A stretch of DNA of 64,000 bases, from contig NZ_CP066831.1 of the NCBI RefSeq assembly GCF_016598615.1, positions 1,178,001 through 1,242,000 of the forward strand, given 5' to 3'. A model generated the notes under the pieces. The model did not search any database and was not told the DNA's origin. It worked only from the letters and a program-made list of their open reading frames with translations. This stretch comes from Streptomyces liliifuscus (GTDB taxonomy: Bacteria > Actinomycetota > Actinomycetes > Streptomycetales > Streptomycetaceae). The stretch's first letter is position 1, and each line of letters starts with the position of its first letter. Below are positions 52,824 to 61,104 of this stretch, one piece after another. Both the position numbers and the translations under genes were made by a program.

Positions 52824-53195
52824 TCACTCGTCGGCGGGGGAACCCTGCTCGGAGACGGATGCCGTCTGCAGTCGCTGAGATCTGGTGTCGCGCTCGGCGT
52901 CGTGCCGCGCCAGTGCGGAGAGCAGACCCGCGACCGACAGCCCGGCGTCGGCCGGGTGGCGCAGGCCGGTCCCAGGCTCGATGCGGTACTCGTTCGTGCG
53001 CCCCTGCCTGGTGTGGGTGAGATAACCACCCTGTTCCAGATCGGCGATGATCTTCTGCACGGCCCGCTCCGTGAGCCGGCAGCGTGCGGCGATGTCCCGG
53101 ATGCGGGTGTTCTGATCGTCGGCGATGGCAGCCAGTACGCGGGCGTGGTTGGTGAGGAAGGTCCAGCCGGAATGTGTCTCAGGTACTCCACCCAT
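52824..53195 (-). CDS. MarR-type winged-helix regulator
   Basis: The 123-residue protein is a small winged helix: GWTFLTNHARVLAAIADDQN, RIRDIAARCRLTERAVQKII, then GYLTHTRQGRTNEYRI. The start at ATG 53195 is chosen because a near-consensus promoter (53203-53231) places the transcript start there; in-frame ATGs at 53207 and 53219 would lie inside the promoter. It ends 120 bases before the MFS exporter start on the same strand, so it probably regulates or is co-transcribed with it. Confidence 0.8.
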   Translation of the reverse strand: MGGVPETHSGWTFLTNHARVLAAIADDQNTRIRDIAARCRLTERAVQKIIADLEQGGYLTHTRQGRTNEYRIEPGTGLRHPADAGLSVAGLLSALARHDAERDTRSQRLQTASVSEQGSPADE

Positions 53196-53202
53196 GCGCC
53201 AC

Positions 53203-53231
53203 AGCATAGGACCTGCCATTCACGCATTCAA
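53203..53231 (-). promoter_or_regulatory. Near-consensus promoter, leaderless transcript
   Basis: On the minus strand -35 TTGAAT (53231-53226), a 17-base spacer and -10 TATGCT (53208-53203), then 7 bases to ATG 53195. The spacing predicts a transcript that starts at the start codon. Confidence 0.7.
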
Positions 53232-53328
53232 AAGCACGAAAGAATTTTCATGTATCACTTGACGGGTGACGCTCGGGAGCTGAGCCTGGGGGAGTTGAAG
53301 ACGGCCGGACGCCTCAGGAGCGGCTGCC

Positions 53329-54180
53329 ATGCAAGACACTGCACTCTCCGCGCAGTTCGAGAGCGGGTACGAGCCCGTCTGCGCGGCATCGGTCATCGCG
53401 GCGAGGGGGCGTCCGTCGGCGTCCCTGAAGATCGAGGCACACCAGGTCGGCGCGCGTACAGCCGTCGTGATCGCCGGTGAGATCGACCTCGACGGCGAAC
53501 AGCTGCTGAAGCAGGAGCTGCGTCGAGCCCTCGCCGGGTCGGTCACCGGCGTGGATCTCGATCTGAGCGGAGTCGAGTTCTGCGACTGCTCCGGCCTCAA
53601 TGTCCTGCTGCGCCTGCGTCGACGTGCGCTGAAGGACGCCAAGACCGTCGTCGTCCAGGCTGCCGGCCCGGTGGTCGAGCGACTGCTCGCCCTCACCGAG
53701 ACGTCGTCGCTGTTCGCGCCCACGTACGCGCCCACAGGTGACGCTGCCAGGGCGGTGGCAGCCCTTCCGGACCAGGACGCGCGCCCCGATCGGAAACAAC
53801 GCCCCACGGAGGAGGACGCGTTGCCCGACGATGCCGAGCGGGACCTGCGCGCGGAAGTCGTCCAGCTCAAGCGCGCCATGCAGACCCGGCCGGTCATCGA
53901 CCTGGCCCGCGGAGTCCTGATGGCCTCCTTCGGCCTGAGCCCGGAGAACGCCTGGAACGTCCTGGTGGCGGTCTCCCAGAACACCAACACCAAGCTCCAC
54001 CACCTCGCCGAGGACATGGTGGGCGCCGTCCAGGGCGACCCCCTCCCCGAACCACTCCAACAACAACTGGCAGCAGCGGTCGCCGAACTCACCACTCCCC
54101 CACCCACCAACACGACCGACGCCGACACCGACGACGGAGACCCCGACCACCCCAACCGCGGCACCGCCTCACCCCTCTGA
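53329..54180 (+). CDS. STAS-ANTAR protein
   Basis: The 283-residue protein joins a STAS domain (about 30-135; TAVVIAGEIDLDGEQLLKQE, GVEFCDCSGLNVLLRLRR with the usual phosphorylatable Ser) to an ANTAR RNA-binding domain (about 165-225; LRAEVVQLKRAMQTRPVIDL, ARGVLMASFGLSPE). The C-terminal tail is Pro/Thr/Asp-rich. It would tie a partner-switching phosphorylation signal to transcription antitermination. The ATG has aggag upstream. No kinase or phosphatase is adjacent, though several lie in this window. Confidence 0.9.
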   Translation: MQDTALSAQFESGYEPVCAASVIAARGRPSASLKIEAHQVGARTAVVIAGEIDLDGEQLLKQELRRALAGSVTGVDLDLSGVEFCDCSGLNVLLRLRRRALKDAKTVVVQAAGPVVERLLALTETSSLFAPTYAPTGDAARAVAALPDQDARPDRKQRPTEEDALPDDAERDLRAEVVQLKRAMQTRPVIDLARGVLMASFGLSPENAWNVLVAVSQNTNTKLHHLAEDMVGAVQGDPLPEPLQQQLAAAVAELTTPPPTNTTDADTDDGDPDHPNRGTASPL

Positions 54181-54242
54181 CGGCACCAGGGGATCCGTCC
54201 GGGCCAGCGCCTCGGACAACGGCTCCCCCAGGCCGGCCGCCA

Positions 54243-55031
54243 TCAGTCGAGACCTTCCGTGGACGCCGGTTCCCGGTGCAGTGCCTCCGTCACCTCTCGT
54301 TGGTAGTCGGTGTAGGCGGCGCGCAGGGCCGGCGCCGGCCAGGGGGTGGGGAGGAGGTCGTCGGGGAGGACGGGGTCGGTCACCAGGTGGCGGACCATGG
54401 CCGCGAAGGTGGCGAAGCGGTCGGCCGGGTGGGTCAGTCGGTCCACGTGGGTCAGTAGTGCGCCCGCGGTGTGGGCCCAGTCGTCGAGCGGCCACAGGGT
54501 CGCGGCCAGGACGCGGTCGGGCTGTTCGGGGCGTGCGGTGAAGCGTTGGGTGAGGTCTGCGAGGTGGGTCGGCCAGGGGCGTCGCAGATTGGCCGGGCGG
54601 AGCCAGACGCCCTCGCGCAGTTCCGCAAGTCGCAGGCGGGACAACTCGGCGCGCAGTTCGGCCCGTTCGGCGGGTCCGCGGCCGGTCGCGGTGACGACGA
54701 CGGTCTCCCACGATCCGTCCCAGGCCCTGGTTCTCGGGTGAACCGCGTCGTCCTGGCGGCGCTGGCGTTCCAGGAGCCGTTCGCTGAGGCGGTAGACCCC
54801 GTCGGCGCGGTCCAGGTCGCCCGCGGTCACCATCCGGCTGAGCGCGGCCCGCAGCGTGGAGCCGGCGATACCGAAGGGTTCGACGCTGCGGACCAGGTCC
54901 CGCACCGGAATCTCCGGCGGATGCACGCCGAGCAGCAGGCTCAGGACGACCGACCGCGCCGACAGTGGGCGCAGTTCGACGTCGCCCGGCGACTGGGTGG
55001 CGTTCATCCGCAAGGACCGCATGGATCGCAT
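54243..55031 (-). CDS. PaaX-family transcriptional regulator
   Basis: The 262-residue protein has an N-terminal winged helix (ARSVVLSLLLGVHPPEIPVR, IAGSTLRAALSRMVTAGDL, YRLSERLLERQRRQ) and the PaaX-type middle and C-terminal domains (WLRPANLRRPWP, DPVLPDDLLPTPWPAPALRA). The start could be ATG 55031, 55022 or 55007, as none has a strong ribosome site. It is divergent from the AidB-like acyl-CoA dehydrogenase gene and probably controls it; PaaX proteins often bind aryl- or acyl-CoA. Confidence 0.87.
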   Translation of the reverse strand: MRSMRSLRMNATQSPGDVELRPLSARSVVLSLLLGVHPPEIPVRDLVRSVEPFGIAGSTLRAALSRMVTAGDLDRADGVYRLSERLLERQRRQDDAVHPRTRAWDGSWETVVVTATGRGPAERAELRAELSRLRLAELREGVWLRPANLRRPWPTHLADLTQRFTARPEQPDRVLAATLWPLDDWAHTAGALLTHVDRLTHPADRFATFAAMVRHLVTDPVLPDDLLPTPWPAPALRAAYTDYQREVTEALHREPASTEGLD

Positions 55032-55131
55032 TGTGCCCGGTCGGGCGAGACGGACGCGGGTGAGGCCGTGCCAGGTACGCGTTCGGTGCCGCTCGCGTGG
55101 GCGGGGAACGCGCCCCACAAGCGGCCCAGCC

Positions 55132-55202
55132 AGCCCTCCAGCCCTCCAGCCCTCCAGCACGGCAAGCGGCAAGCGGCAAGCGGCAAGCGGCAAGCGGCAA
55201 GC
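55132..55202. repeat. Two adjacent minisatellites upstream of the acyl-CoA dehydrogenase
   Basis: Three copies of agccctcc (55132-55155) are followed by six copies of ggcaagc (55161-55202). The 10-base sequence gcggcccagc flanks the block on both sides (55121-55130 and 55201-55210). It lies between the divergent PaaX and AidB-like genes. Confidence 0.9.
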
Positions 55203-55264
55203 GGCCCAGCAAAGAGCGTGTTACATCCTTGATGCGGTCGCAGAGATAGTGCAACACTGGCCGC

Positions 55265-56926
55265 ATGGTCCCGATACTCGCGCCCGAGCAGTCCGCCACG
55301 CACGACGTCACCAACCAGGCCCCGCCCCTCACTCCCTACGACGCCTCCGACGACGCGGCCCTGCTGGAGGGGCTGCGCCGCGAGGGCGCCGGCTGGGCCG
55401 AGGAGGACGTACGACGTCTGGGTCGCCTGGCCGGTGGTGAAGAGGCCCAACTGTGGGGCGAGCAGGCCAACCGCCACGAGCCGGAACTGCGTACGCACGA
55501 CCGCTACGGCAACCGGATCGACGAGGTCGAGTTCCACCCGAGCTGGCACCGGCTGATGGGAGTGGCGGTGGCCGAGGGCCTGGCCGCCTCGCCCTGGGCG
55601 GACGACAGGTCCGGCGCCCATGTCGCCCGTACCGCCGGCGGACTGGTGTGGGGCCACACCGAGGCCGGACACGGCTGCCCCACCTCGATGACGTACGCCG
55701 CCGTACCCGCCCTGCGGCGGCAGCCCGAGCTGGCCGCGGTCTATGAACCCCTGCTGGTCAGCCGGGTCTACGATCCGGGGTTGCGCGTCCCCGGCGAGAA
55801 GCGCGGGCTGCTCGCGGGGATGGGGATGACGGAGAAGCAGGGCGGCTCGGACGTCCGTACCAACACGACGGTGGCCGCGCCGACGGCCGAGCCGGGCGTG
55901 TTCACGCTGCGCGGCCACAAGTGGTTCACGTCGGCGCCGATGTGCGATGTGTTCCTGGTCCTCGCCCAGGCGCCCGGCGGCCTGTCCTGCTTCCTCGTGC
56001 CGCGGATCCTGCCGGACGGCACCCGGAACACGTTCCGTATCCAGCGGCTCAAGGACAAGCTCGGCAACCGTTCCAACGCCTCCTCGGAGCCGGAGTTCGA
56101 CAACACCGTCGCCTGGCTGGTCGGCCCCGAGGGCCAGGGCGTGAAGACGATCATCGAGATGGTCAACTGCACGCGTCTGGACTGCGTGATGATGAGCGCG
56201 ACGCTGATGCGCAAGACCCTCGTGGAGGCGGGCCACCACACGAAGCACCGCGGCGCTTTCGGGGCGCTGCTGATCGACCAGCCCCTCATGCGGAACGTAC
56301 TGGCCGATCTGGCGCTGGAGTCCGAGGCCGCCACGACGCTCACCCTGCGGCTCGCGGGAGCCGCCGACCGCTCGATCCGCGGCGACGCGCAGGAGACGGC
56401 GTTCCGCAGGATCGCCACCGCCGTCGGCAAGTACTGGGTGACCAAGCGCGGCCCGGCCTTCACCGCCGAAGCACTGGAGTGCCTGGGCGGCAACGGCTAT
56501 GTGGAGGAGTCGGGCATGCCCCGCCACTACCGCGAGGCGCCGCTGCTCTCCATCTGGGAGGGGTCGGGCAACGTCAACGCCCTCGATGTGCTGCGCGCCC
56601 TCGGCCGAGCTCCCGACACCGGCGAGGCCCTGTTCGCCGAACTCGCCCTGGCGCACGGGGCGGACGCCCGGCTCGACGCGGCCGTGCTCCGGCTCAAGGA
56701 CCAGCTGTCCGACCCGGACGGCGCTGAGACGGGCGCCCGCCGGCTGGTGGAGCTCATGGCGCTGGCCCTGCAGGGCTCGCTCCTGGTCCGTCACGCCCCG
56801 GCGCCTGTCGCCGACGCCTTCTGCGCGACCCGGCTCGGCGGCGACTGGGGACACGCCTTCGGTACGCTCCCCGCCTCCGCCGACCTGGACGCGATCCTCA
56901 ACCGCGCCCTGCCGGAAGCCGGTTGA
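55265..56926 (+). CDS. AidB-like acyl-CoA dehydrogenase
   Basis: The 553-residue protein belongs to the AidB branch of acyl-CoA dehydrogenases: GMGMTEKQGGSDVRTNTT (FAD contact), FTLRGHKWFTSAPMCDVFLV, NGYVEESGMPRHYREAPL and IWEGSGNVNALDVLRALGR. AidB proteins have a longer C-terminal helical domain than true fatty-acid dehydrogenases; their physiological reaction is uncertain (E. coli AidB is linked to alkylation stress). The divergent PaaX gene suggests control by an acyl- or aryl-CoA. The ATG at 55265 has no clear ribosome site. Confidence 0.9.
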   Translation: MVPILAPEQSATHDVTNQAPPLTPYDASDDAALLEGLRREGAGWAEEDVRRLGRLAGGEEAQLWGEQANRHEPELRTHDRYGNRIDEVEFHPSWHRLMGVAVAEGLAASPWADDRSGAHVARTAGGLVWGHTEAGHGCPTSMTYAAVPALRRQPELAAVYEPLLVSRVYDPGLRVPGEKRGLLAGMGMTEKQGGSDVRTNTTVAAPTAEPGVFTLRGHKWFTSAPMCDVFLVLAQAPGGLSCFLVPRILPDGTRNTFRIQRLKDKLGNRSNASSEPEFDNTVAWLVGPEGQGVKTIIEMVNCTRLDCVMMSATLMRKTLVEAGHHTKHRGAFGALLIDQPLMRNVLADLALESEAATTLTLRLAGAADRSIRGDAQETAFRRIATAVGKYWVTKRGPAFTAEALECLGGNGYVEESGMPRHYREAPLLSIWEGSGNVNALDVLRALGRAPDTGEALFAELALAHGADARLDAAVLRLKDQLSDPDGAETGARRLVELMALALQGSLLVRHAPAPVADAFCATRLGGDWGHAFGTLPASADLDAILNRALPEAG

Positions 56927-56948
56927 GCCTGCCCGGCAGTACAGGTGC

Positions 56949-57326
56949 TTAGCTCTGAGAGGTCCCCGCGGCGTCGACGGGGACCTTCTCGGCGCCGATC
57001 CGCCGGATACGTTCGGTGCCCCATGCCCCGAGGGAGGCCAGGGCGGCGTTGAGCGAGACGCCGTGCTCCGTCAGGGAGTACTCGACCTTCGGCGGTACCT
57101 CCCGGTACACCTCACGATGGACGAGCCCGTCCTCCTCCATCTCCCGCAGATGCTGAATCAGCATCTTCTCGCTGACGCCCGGCAGTCCACGGCGCAGCTC
57201 GGCGAACCGGCGGACCCCGTAGTGGTCCAGCTCCCAGAGGATCAGCGACTTCCACTTGCCGGCGACCACGTCCATGGCCGCGTCGATGCCGCAGAAGTAC
57301 GGACCACGCCGTGCCGAAGTCGCCAT
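56949..57326 (-). CDS. HxlR-family transcriptional regulator
   Basis: The 125-residue winged-helix protein has the HxlR signature CGIDAAMDVVAGKWKSLILW, RRFAELRRGLPGVSEKML and GLVHREVYREVPPKVEYSLT. The N-terminal Cys near position 12 is the conserved redox Cys of many HxlR proteins. The ATG has tggggga upstream. It is divergent from the second imine-reductase-like gene, over an operator dyad and a palindrome at 57363-57399. Confidence 0.92.
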   Translation of the reverse strand: MATSARRGPYFCGIDAAMDVVAGKWKSLILWELDHYGVRRFAELRRGLPGVSEKMLIQHLREMEEDGLVHREVYREVPPKVEYSLTEHGVSLNAALASLGAWGTERIRRIGAEKVPVDAAGTSQS

Positions 57327-57362
57327 CCGTCCCCCAAGACCCGAGAACCCAAGAACCCACGA

Positions 57363-57399
57363 GGTACTTACCAACAGGTGAGTACCCGACTAATTAGTC
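57363..57399. promoter_or_regulatory. HxlR operator and promoter
   Basis: The dyad GGTACTTACC-AACA-GGTGAGTACC (57363-57386, one mismatch) is followed by the perfect palindrome GACTAATTAGTC (57388-57399). On the plus strand TTACCA (57368-57373), 17 bases and TAATTA (57391-57396) form a promoter towards the oxidoreductase gene, so the dyad overlaps it. A TTGACC (57411-57406) points the other way. Confidence 0.75.
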
Positions 57400-57469
57400 C
57401 GTACTGGTCAACCCTACCGGCCCCGGAGAGGATCGAACCGAACCACAAACACGAGGGGAAACGCCGAAA

Positions 57470-58345
57470 ATGACGACCGACAACAGTGCCCGGGTGAGTG
57501 TTCTCGGGCTTGGTGCGATGGGGACCGCTCTCGCGGGAGCCCTGGTGAAGGCCGGATACGCGACCACGTGCTGGAACCGCTCTCCGGGGAAGGCGGACGA
57601 ACTCGCCGCGCAGGGCGCGGAGGTGGCCCCCACCGCCCGGGACGCGGTCCGGGCGGGCCGCCTGGTGATCGTGTGCCTTTTTGACCACGCGTCGGTCCAT
57701 GAGGTGCTCGATCCGCTCTCCGACGAGCTGGCCGGACGAACCGTGGTCAACGTGACCACGACGTCACCGGCGCAGTCACGGGAGTTGGCGGACTGGGCCG
57801 CCCAGGCAGGGATCGCGTATCTGGACGGCGGAATCATGGCCGTGCCGGACATGATCGGCCGGCCCGGGTCCTCGATCCTCTACAGCGGATCGGCCGAGGT
57901 CTTCGACGAGTACAAGCCGCTGCTCGAACTGTGGGGTACCGGCAGCTACTTCGGTGAGGACGCCGGGCTGGCGTCCCTGTACGACCTCGCCCTGCTCGCC
58001 GGCATGTACGTCATGTTCGCCGGATTCCTGCACGGCGCCGCCATGGTCGCGCCGGTCGGCATGACTGCGGGCGAGTTCGCCGCGCTGGCCGCGCCCTGGC
58101 TGTCGGCCATGACCGGCGGCTTCCAGGGGTTCGCCGAGGTCATCGACGGCGGGGACTACACGGTGGCTGGGCAGCAGAGTCTCGCGTTCTCCGACCTCGG
58201 TGACCTGGTGGCCGCCAGTGCGGACCAGGGCATCAGCACGGATGTGGTCGACATGGTCCAGCGGCTCGTCCGGCGCCAGATCGACGCCGGCCACGGGGAG
58301 GAGGGCTTCGCCCGGATCATCGAGAGCATCAGGCAACCGGCCTGA
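57470..58345 (+). CDS. Imine-reductase-like NADP-dependent dehydrogenase, second copy
   Basis: The 291-residue protein has SVLGLGAMGTALAGALVKAG (Rossmann) and CWNRSPGKADEL (NADP-type) at the N-terminus, the segment DAGLASLYDLALLAGMYV where the superfamily Lys is absent, and a helical C-terminal domain. It resembles the product of 14349-15248 in plan and length but is clearly diverged, so it is a paralogue, not a recent duplicate. It is controlled by HxlR instead of MerR, suggesting a different inducer. Substrate unknown. Confidence 0.87.
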   Translation: MTTDNSARVSVLGLGAMGTALAGALVKAGYATTCWNRSPGKADELAAQGAEVAPTARDAVRAGRLVIVCLFDHASVHEVLDPLSDELAGRTVVNVTTTSPAQSRELADWAAQAGIAYLDGGIMAVPDMIGRPGSSILYSGSAEVFDEYKPLLELWGTGSYFGEDAGLASLYDLALLAGMYVMFAGFLHGAAMVAPVGMTAGEFAALAAPWLSAMTGGFQGFAEVIDGGDYTVAGQQSLAFSDLGDLVAASADQGISTDVVDMVQRLVRRQIDAGHGEEGFARIIESIRQPA

Positions 58346-58360
58346 TCCGAGCGTGCGGGC

Positions 58361-58445
58361 GCCAGGGGCCGAACGCGAGGGACACGAGGGACGCCAGGGG
58401 CTGAACACGCGGGACGCAAGGGGCGCCAAGGGCCGGACAGGGGAC
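58361..58445. repeat. 32-bp tandem repeat between genes
   Basis: Two units of 32 bases (58361-58392 and 58393-58424, about 26 of 32 matching, each starting gccaggggc) are followed by a truncated third (58425-58445, starting gccaagggcc). The block fills the gap between the imine-reductase-like gene and the AraC-type gene. Confidence 0.85.
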
Positions 58446-58560
58446 TTCAGCGGCCAGACCCGGTGCCGCCGAGGTCCCGCCCGCCTACAGTGGGGCGCCC
58501 AGGCAAGCGGTGGGTGCGCTCAGCCAGGACATGGGTGTGCCCAGGCAGGAGGTGAGCGCG

Positions 58561-59640
58561 ATGCCCGTCGCCGAGGTCCCGGCGGCCCCCGCGGGAACCA
58601 GTCGCAGTACATCGGCCACGATCCAGCCGAACATCCTGCGCTATCTCACCTCGGTCGCCTCCGAGCGCGGTGTCGACCTGCGCCCGCATCTGGAGCAGGT
58701 CGGTCTGGACGAGACCCTGATGCGTTCGGCGGCCCTCAGGGTCTCCTACCGTCAGGGCAGCGCGGTGATCCGGCGGGCTCTGGAGCTGACCGGCGACGAG
58801 CACCTGGGTATGAAGGTGGGCGCGGCGCAGCACCTGACCGCCTGGGGGCTGCTGGGCTTCGCGCTCATGGCCGCGGAGAACCTGCGGCAGGCCGCCGAGA
58901 CCGGGGTGACGTACCAGAATCTGTCCGGGGCGATGGTGGTGTGGTCGGCGGGCGAGGAGGACGGCGGCTTCGCCATCCGTGCCGAGCTGCCCGATCCGGC
59001 CTTGGATCCAGGCGTGGCCGTCTTCCTGATCGAGGAGGCGCTGACCTCCGCGGTCACGCTGGCCCGGTTGACGGTCGGCCCCGAATTCGCCCCGCGCGTC
59101 GCGGAGTTCGCCTTCCCCGCACCGGCCCACAAAGACCCGTACGGCGCCTTCTTCGGCTGTCCGGTCCGCTTCGGTGTCCCGGTCAGCCGTGTCGTCATCG
59201 ACCCCGGGTGGGCCCGGGCGCCGATGCCGGGCCGGGATCCGGTGACGTTCGCGTCGGCGTTGGAGACGCTCGACGAGCAGATGGCCTCGCGTCGGCACCA
59301 CCAGGAACTGCTGGAGGTCATGGAGATCTCCATCGCGCAGAGCCTCCCGGTGGTGCCGTCGTTCGCCGAGCAGGCACGTCGGCACGCGGCCAGCGAGCGC
59401 ACGCTCCGGCGCCGGCTGGCCGACTGCGGCACCACGTACGAGGCTCTCGTCGACGGAGTGCGCAGGGAGCGCGTCGAACAGTTGCTGCGGCGCCCGGAAC
59501 TGACGCTGCGTGACATCGCCCATCAGGCAGGTTTCTCCGACGAGCGGACCCTGCGCCGAGCGGTGCGCCGATGGCACGGCACCTCTTCGCGGCGGTTTCG
59601 GGAGGAAGTGCTGGGCGCCGAGGGGCCGGCCCGGGGCTGA
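58561..59640 (+). CDS. AraC-family regulator with an arabinose-binding-like N-terminus
   Basis: The 359-residue protein starts at ATG 58561 (aggaggtg 7 bases upstream; an in-frame ATG at 58510 is rejected). The N-terminal domain (about 20-210; NILRYLTSVASERGVDLRPH, GDEHLGMKVGAAQHLTAWGL) belongs to the OruR/VirS-type group. The C-terminal AraC helix-turn-helix is at about 255-345 (RHAASERTLRRRLADCGTTY, LRDIAHQAGFSDERTLRRAV). It is convergent with the monooxygenase operon, with only 42 bases between stops. By analogy with VirS it may activate that operon, but the evidence is only position. Confidence 0.9.
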   Translation: MPVAEVPAAPAGTSRSTSATIQPNILRYLTSVASERGVDLRPHLEQVGLDETLMRSAALRVSYRQGSAVIRRALELTGDEHLGMKVGAAQHLTAWGLLGFALMAAENLRQAAETGVTYQNLSGAMVVWSAGEEDGGFAIRAELPDPALDPGVAVFLIEEALTSAVTLARLTVGPEFAPRVAEFAFPAPAHKDPYGAFFGCPVRFGVPVSRVVIDPGWARAPMPGRDPVTFASALETLDEQMASRRHHQELLEVMEISIAQSLPVVPSFAEQARRHAASERTLRRRLADCGTTYEALVDGVRRERVEQLLRRPELTLRDIAHQAGFSDERTLRRAVRRWHGTSSRRFREEVLGAEGPARG

Positions 59641-59682
59641 CGCCGCAGGGGGCACCTCGAACGCCCCCTGCTCATCGGTCGC

Positions 59683-61104
59683 TCAGCGGCTTCGGATCCA
59701 GACGGTCTTCTCCCTGGTCCACTGTTCGAAGGCGTTCGTGGACTTCTCCGCGCCGCCGAAGCCGGACTCCTTCCAGCCGCCGAAGGGGGTCGTGATGTCG
59801 CCTTCGCTGTAGGAGTTGACCGAGACGACCCCGGCCTGGATGCCTCGTGCCAGGCGCAGGGCGGCGTCGAGGTCGCGGGTCCACACGGAGGCCGCGAGCC
59901 CGTACGCGGTGGCGTTGGCCAGGGCGATCGCCTCGGTCTCCGAGGTGAAGGTCTGCAGCGTCACAACCGGCCCGAACAGCTCTTTGGTGAGGACGTCGCT
60001 GCCTTCGGGGGCGTGGGTGACGACGGTCGGCGGGTAGTAGGCGCCGTGCGGCGGCAGGCCGTCGGGCAGACCCGAGGTGTGGATGTGGGCCCCTTCGGCG
60101 CGGGCGGCCTCCACGGCTCCCGCGACCCGGTCGAAGGCGGCGCGGTTCACCAGGGGTCCGATGTGCGTCCGGGGGTCGGCCGGGTCGCCGATGACCAGGT
60201 CCCTCGCGGCGACCGTGAACCGGGCCAGGACGTCGTCGGCGATGCTCCGGTGGACCAGGATGCGGGAGCCCGCCGTGCAGTTCTGGCCCATCGTCAGGAA
60301 CGCGGCCTCGATCATGCCGTCGATGAGGTCGTCCCCGTAGACGAGGGCGTCGGCCATCAGCACCTGAGGGCTCTTGCCGCCCATCTCCAGCGAGACGCGC
60401 TTGAAGTTGGTCTCGGCCGCGTCCTTGAGGATCCGCCGCCCGGTGTCGGTGGACCCGGTGAACGACAGCGCTCCCACGAGGGGGCTGCGGGCCAGGGCGG
60501 TCCCGGCGACCGGGCCGTATCCGGGCAGGACCGTGAGGACGCCGTCCGGGAGGCCGGCCTCGGCGGCGAGCCCGGCCAGGTGGAGCGCCGAACGCGGTGT
60601 CGCCTCGGCGGGCTTGACCAGCAGGCAGTTTCCCGCGGCCAGCGCGGGCCCGACCTTCCATGCGGTCATGGCCAGCGGGTAGTTCCACGGCAGGATCGCC
60701 GCGACCACCCCGATGGGCTCGCGGCTCGTCAGGCCCAGGCTGTCGGACCCGGTGGGGGCCACGCGGCCGAACATCTTGTCGGCCGCCTCCGCGAACCAGC
60801 GGATCGACTCGATCGCGCCGGGTACGTCGCCCGCCCGGCACTCGGAGATCGGCTTGCCCGCGTCCTCGCTGTCCAGCCGGGCAAGCAGTTCGGCGTCGCG
60901 TTCCATCAGAGCGGCCAGCCGCAGCAGCACCGCGCTGCGCTCACGGACCGGCGACCGCGACCAGACTCCCGAGTCGAAGACCTGTCGGGCCTGCTCCGCG
61001 GCCTTGGCCACGTCCTCCGCCGTCGCGGCGGGGAGCGTGGTGTTCAGCTCCCCCGTCGTGGGGTTGAGCACGCGCAGTACGGACCGGCTCTCCACTGTGG
61101 TCAT
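59683..61104 (-). CDS. NAD(P)-dependent aldehyde dehydrogenase
   Basis: The 473-residue protein has catalytic Cys in GQNCTAGSRI (about 285), general-base Glu in LEMGGKSPQV (about 252), PWNYPLAM and a C-terminal PFGGWKESGFGGAEK. The pattern resembles actinobacterial betaine- or aryl-aldehyde dehydrogenases; the substrate is not clear. The ribosome site ggaggagg is excellent and the ATG overlaps the TGA of the upstream SDR (ATGA). Third gene of the monooxygenase operon; it would oxidise an aldehyde product of the pathway. Confidence 0.9.
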   Translation of the reverse strand: MTTVESRSVLRVLNPTTGELNTTLPAATAEDVAKAAEQARQVFDSGVWSRSPVRERSAVLLRLAALMERDAELLARLDSEDAGKPISECRAGDVPGAIESIRWFAEAADKMFGRVAPTGSDSLGLTSREPIGVVAAILPWNYPLAMTAWKVGPALAAGNCLLVKPAEATPRSALHLAGLAAEAGLPDGVLTVLPGYGPVAGTALARSPLVGALSFTGSTDTGRRILKDAAETNFKRVSLEMGGKSPQVLMADALVYGDDLIDGMIEAAFLTMGQNCTAGSRILVHRSIADDVLARFTVAARDLVIGDPADPRTHIGPLVNRAAFDRVAGAVEAARAEGAHIHTSGLPDGLPPHGAYYPPTVVTHAPEGSDVLTKELFGPVVTLQTFTSETEAIALANATAYGLAASVWTRDLDAALRLARGIQAGVVSVNSYSEGDITTPFGGWKESGFGGAEKSTNAFEQWTREKTVWIRSR

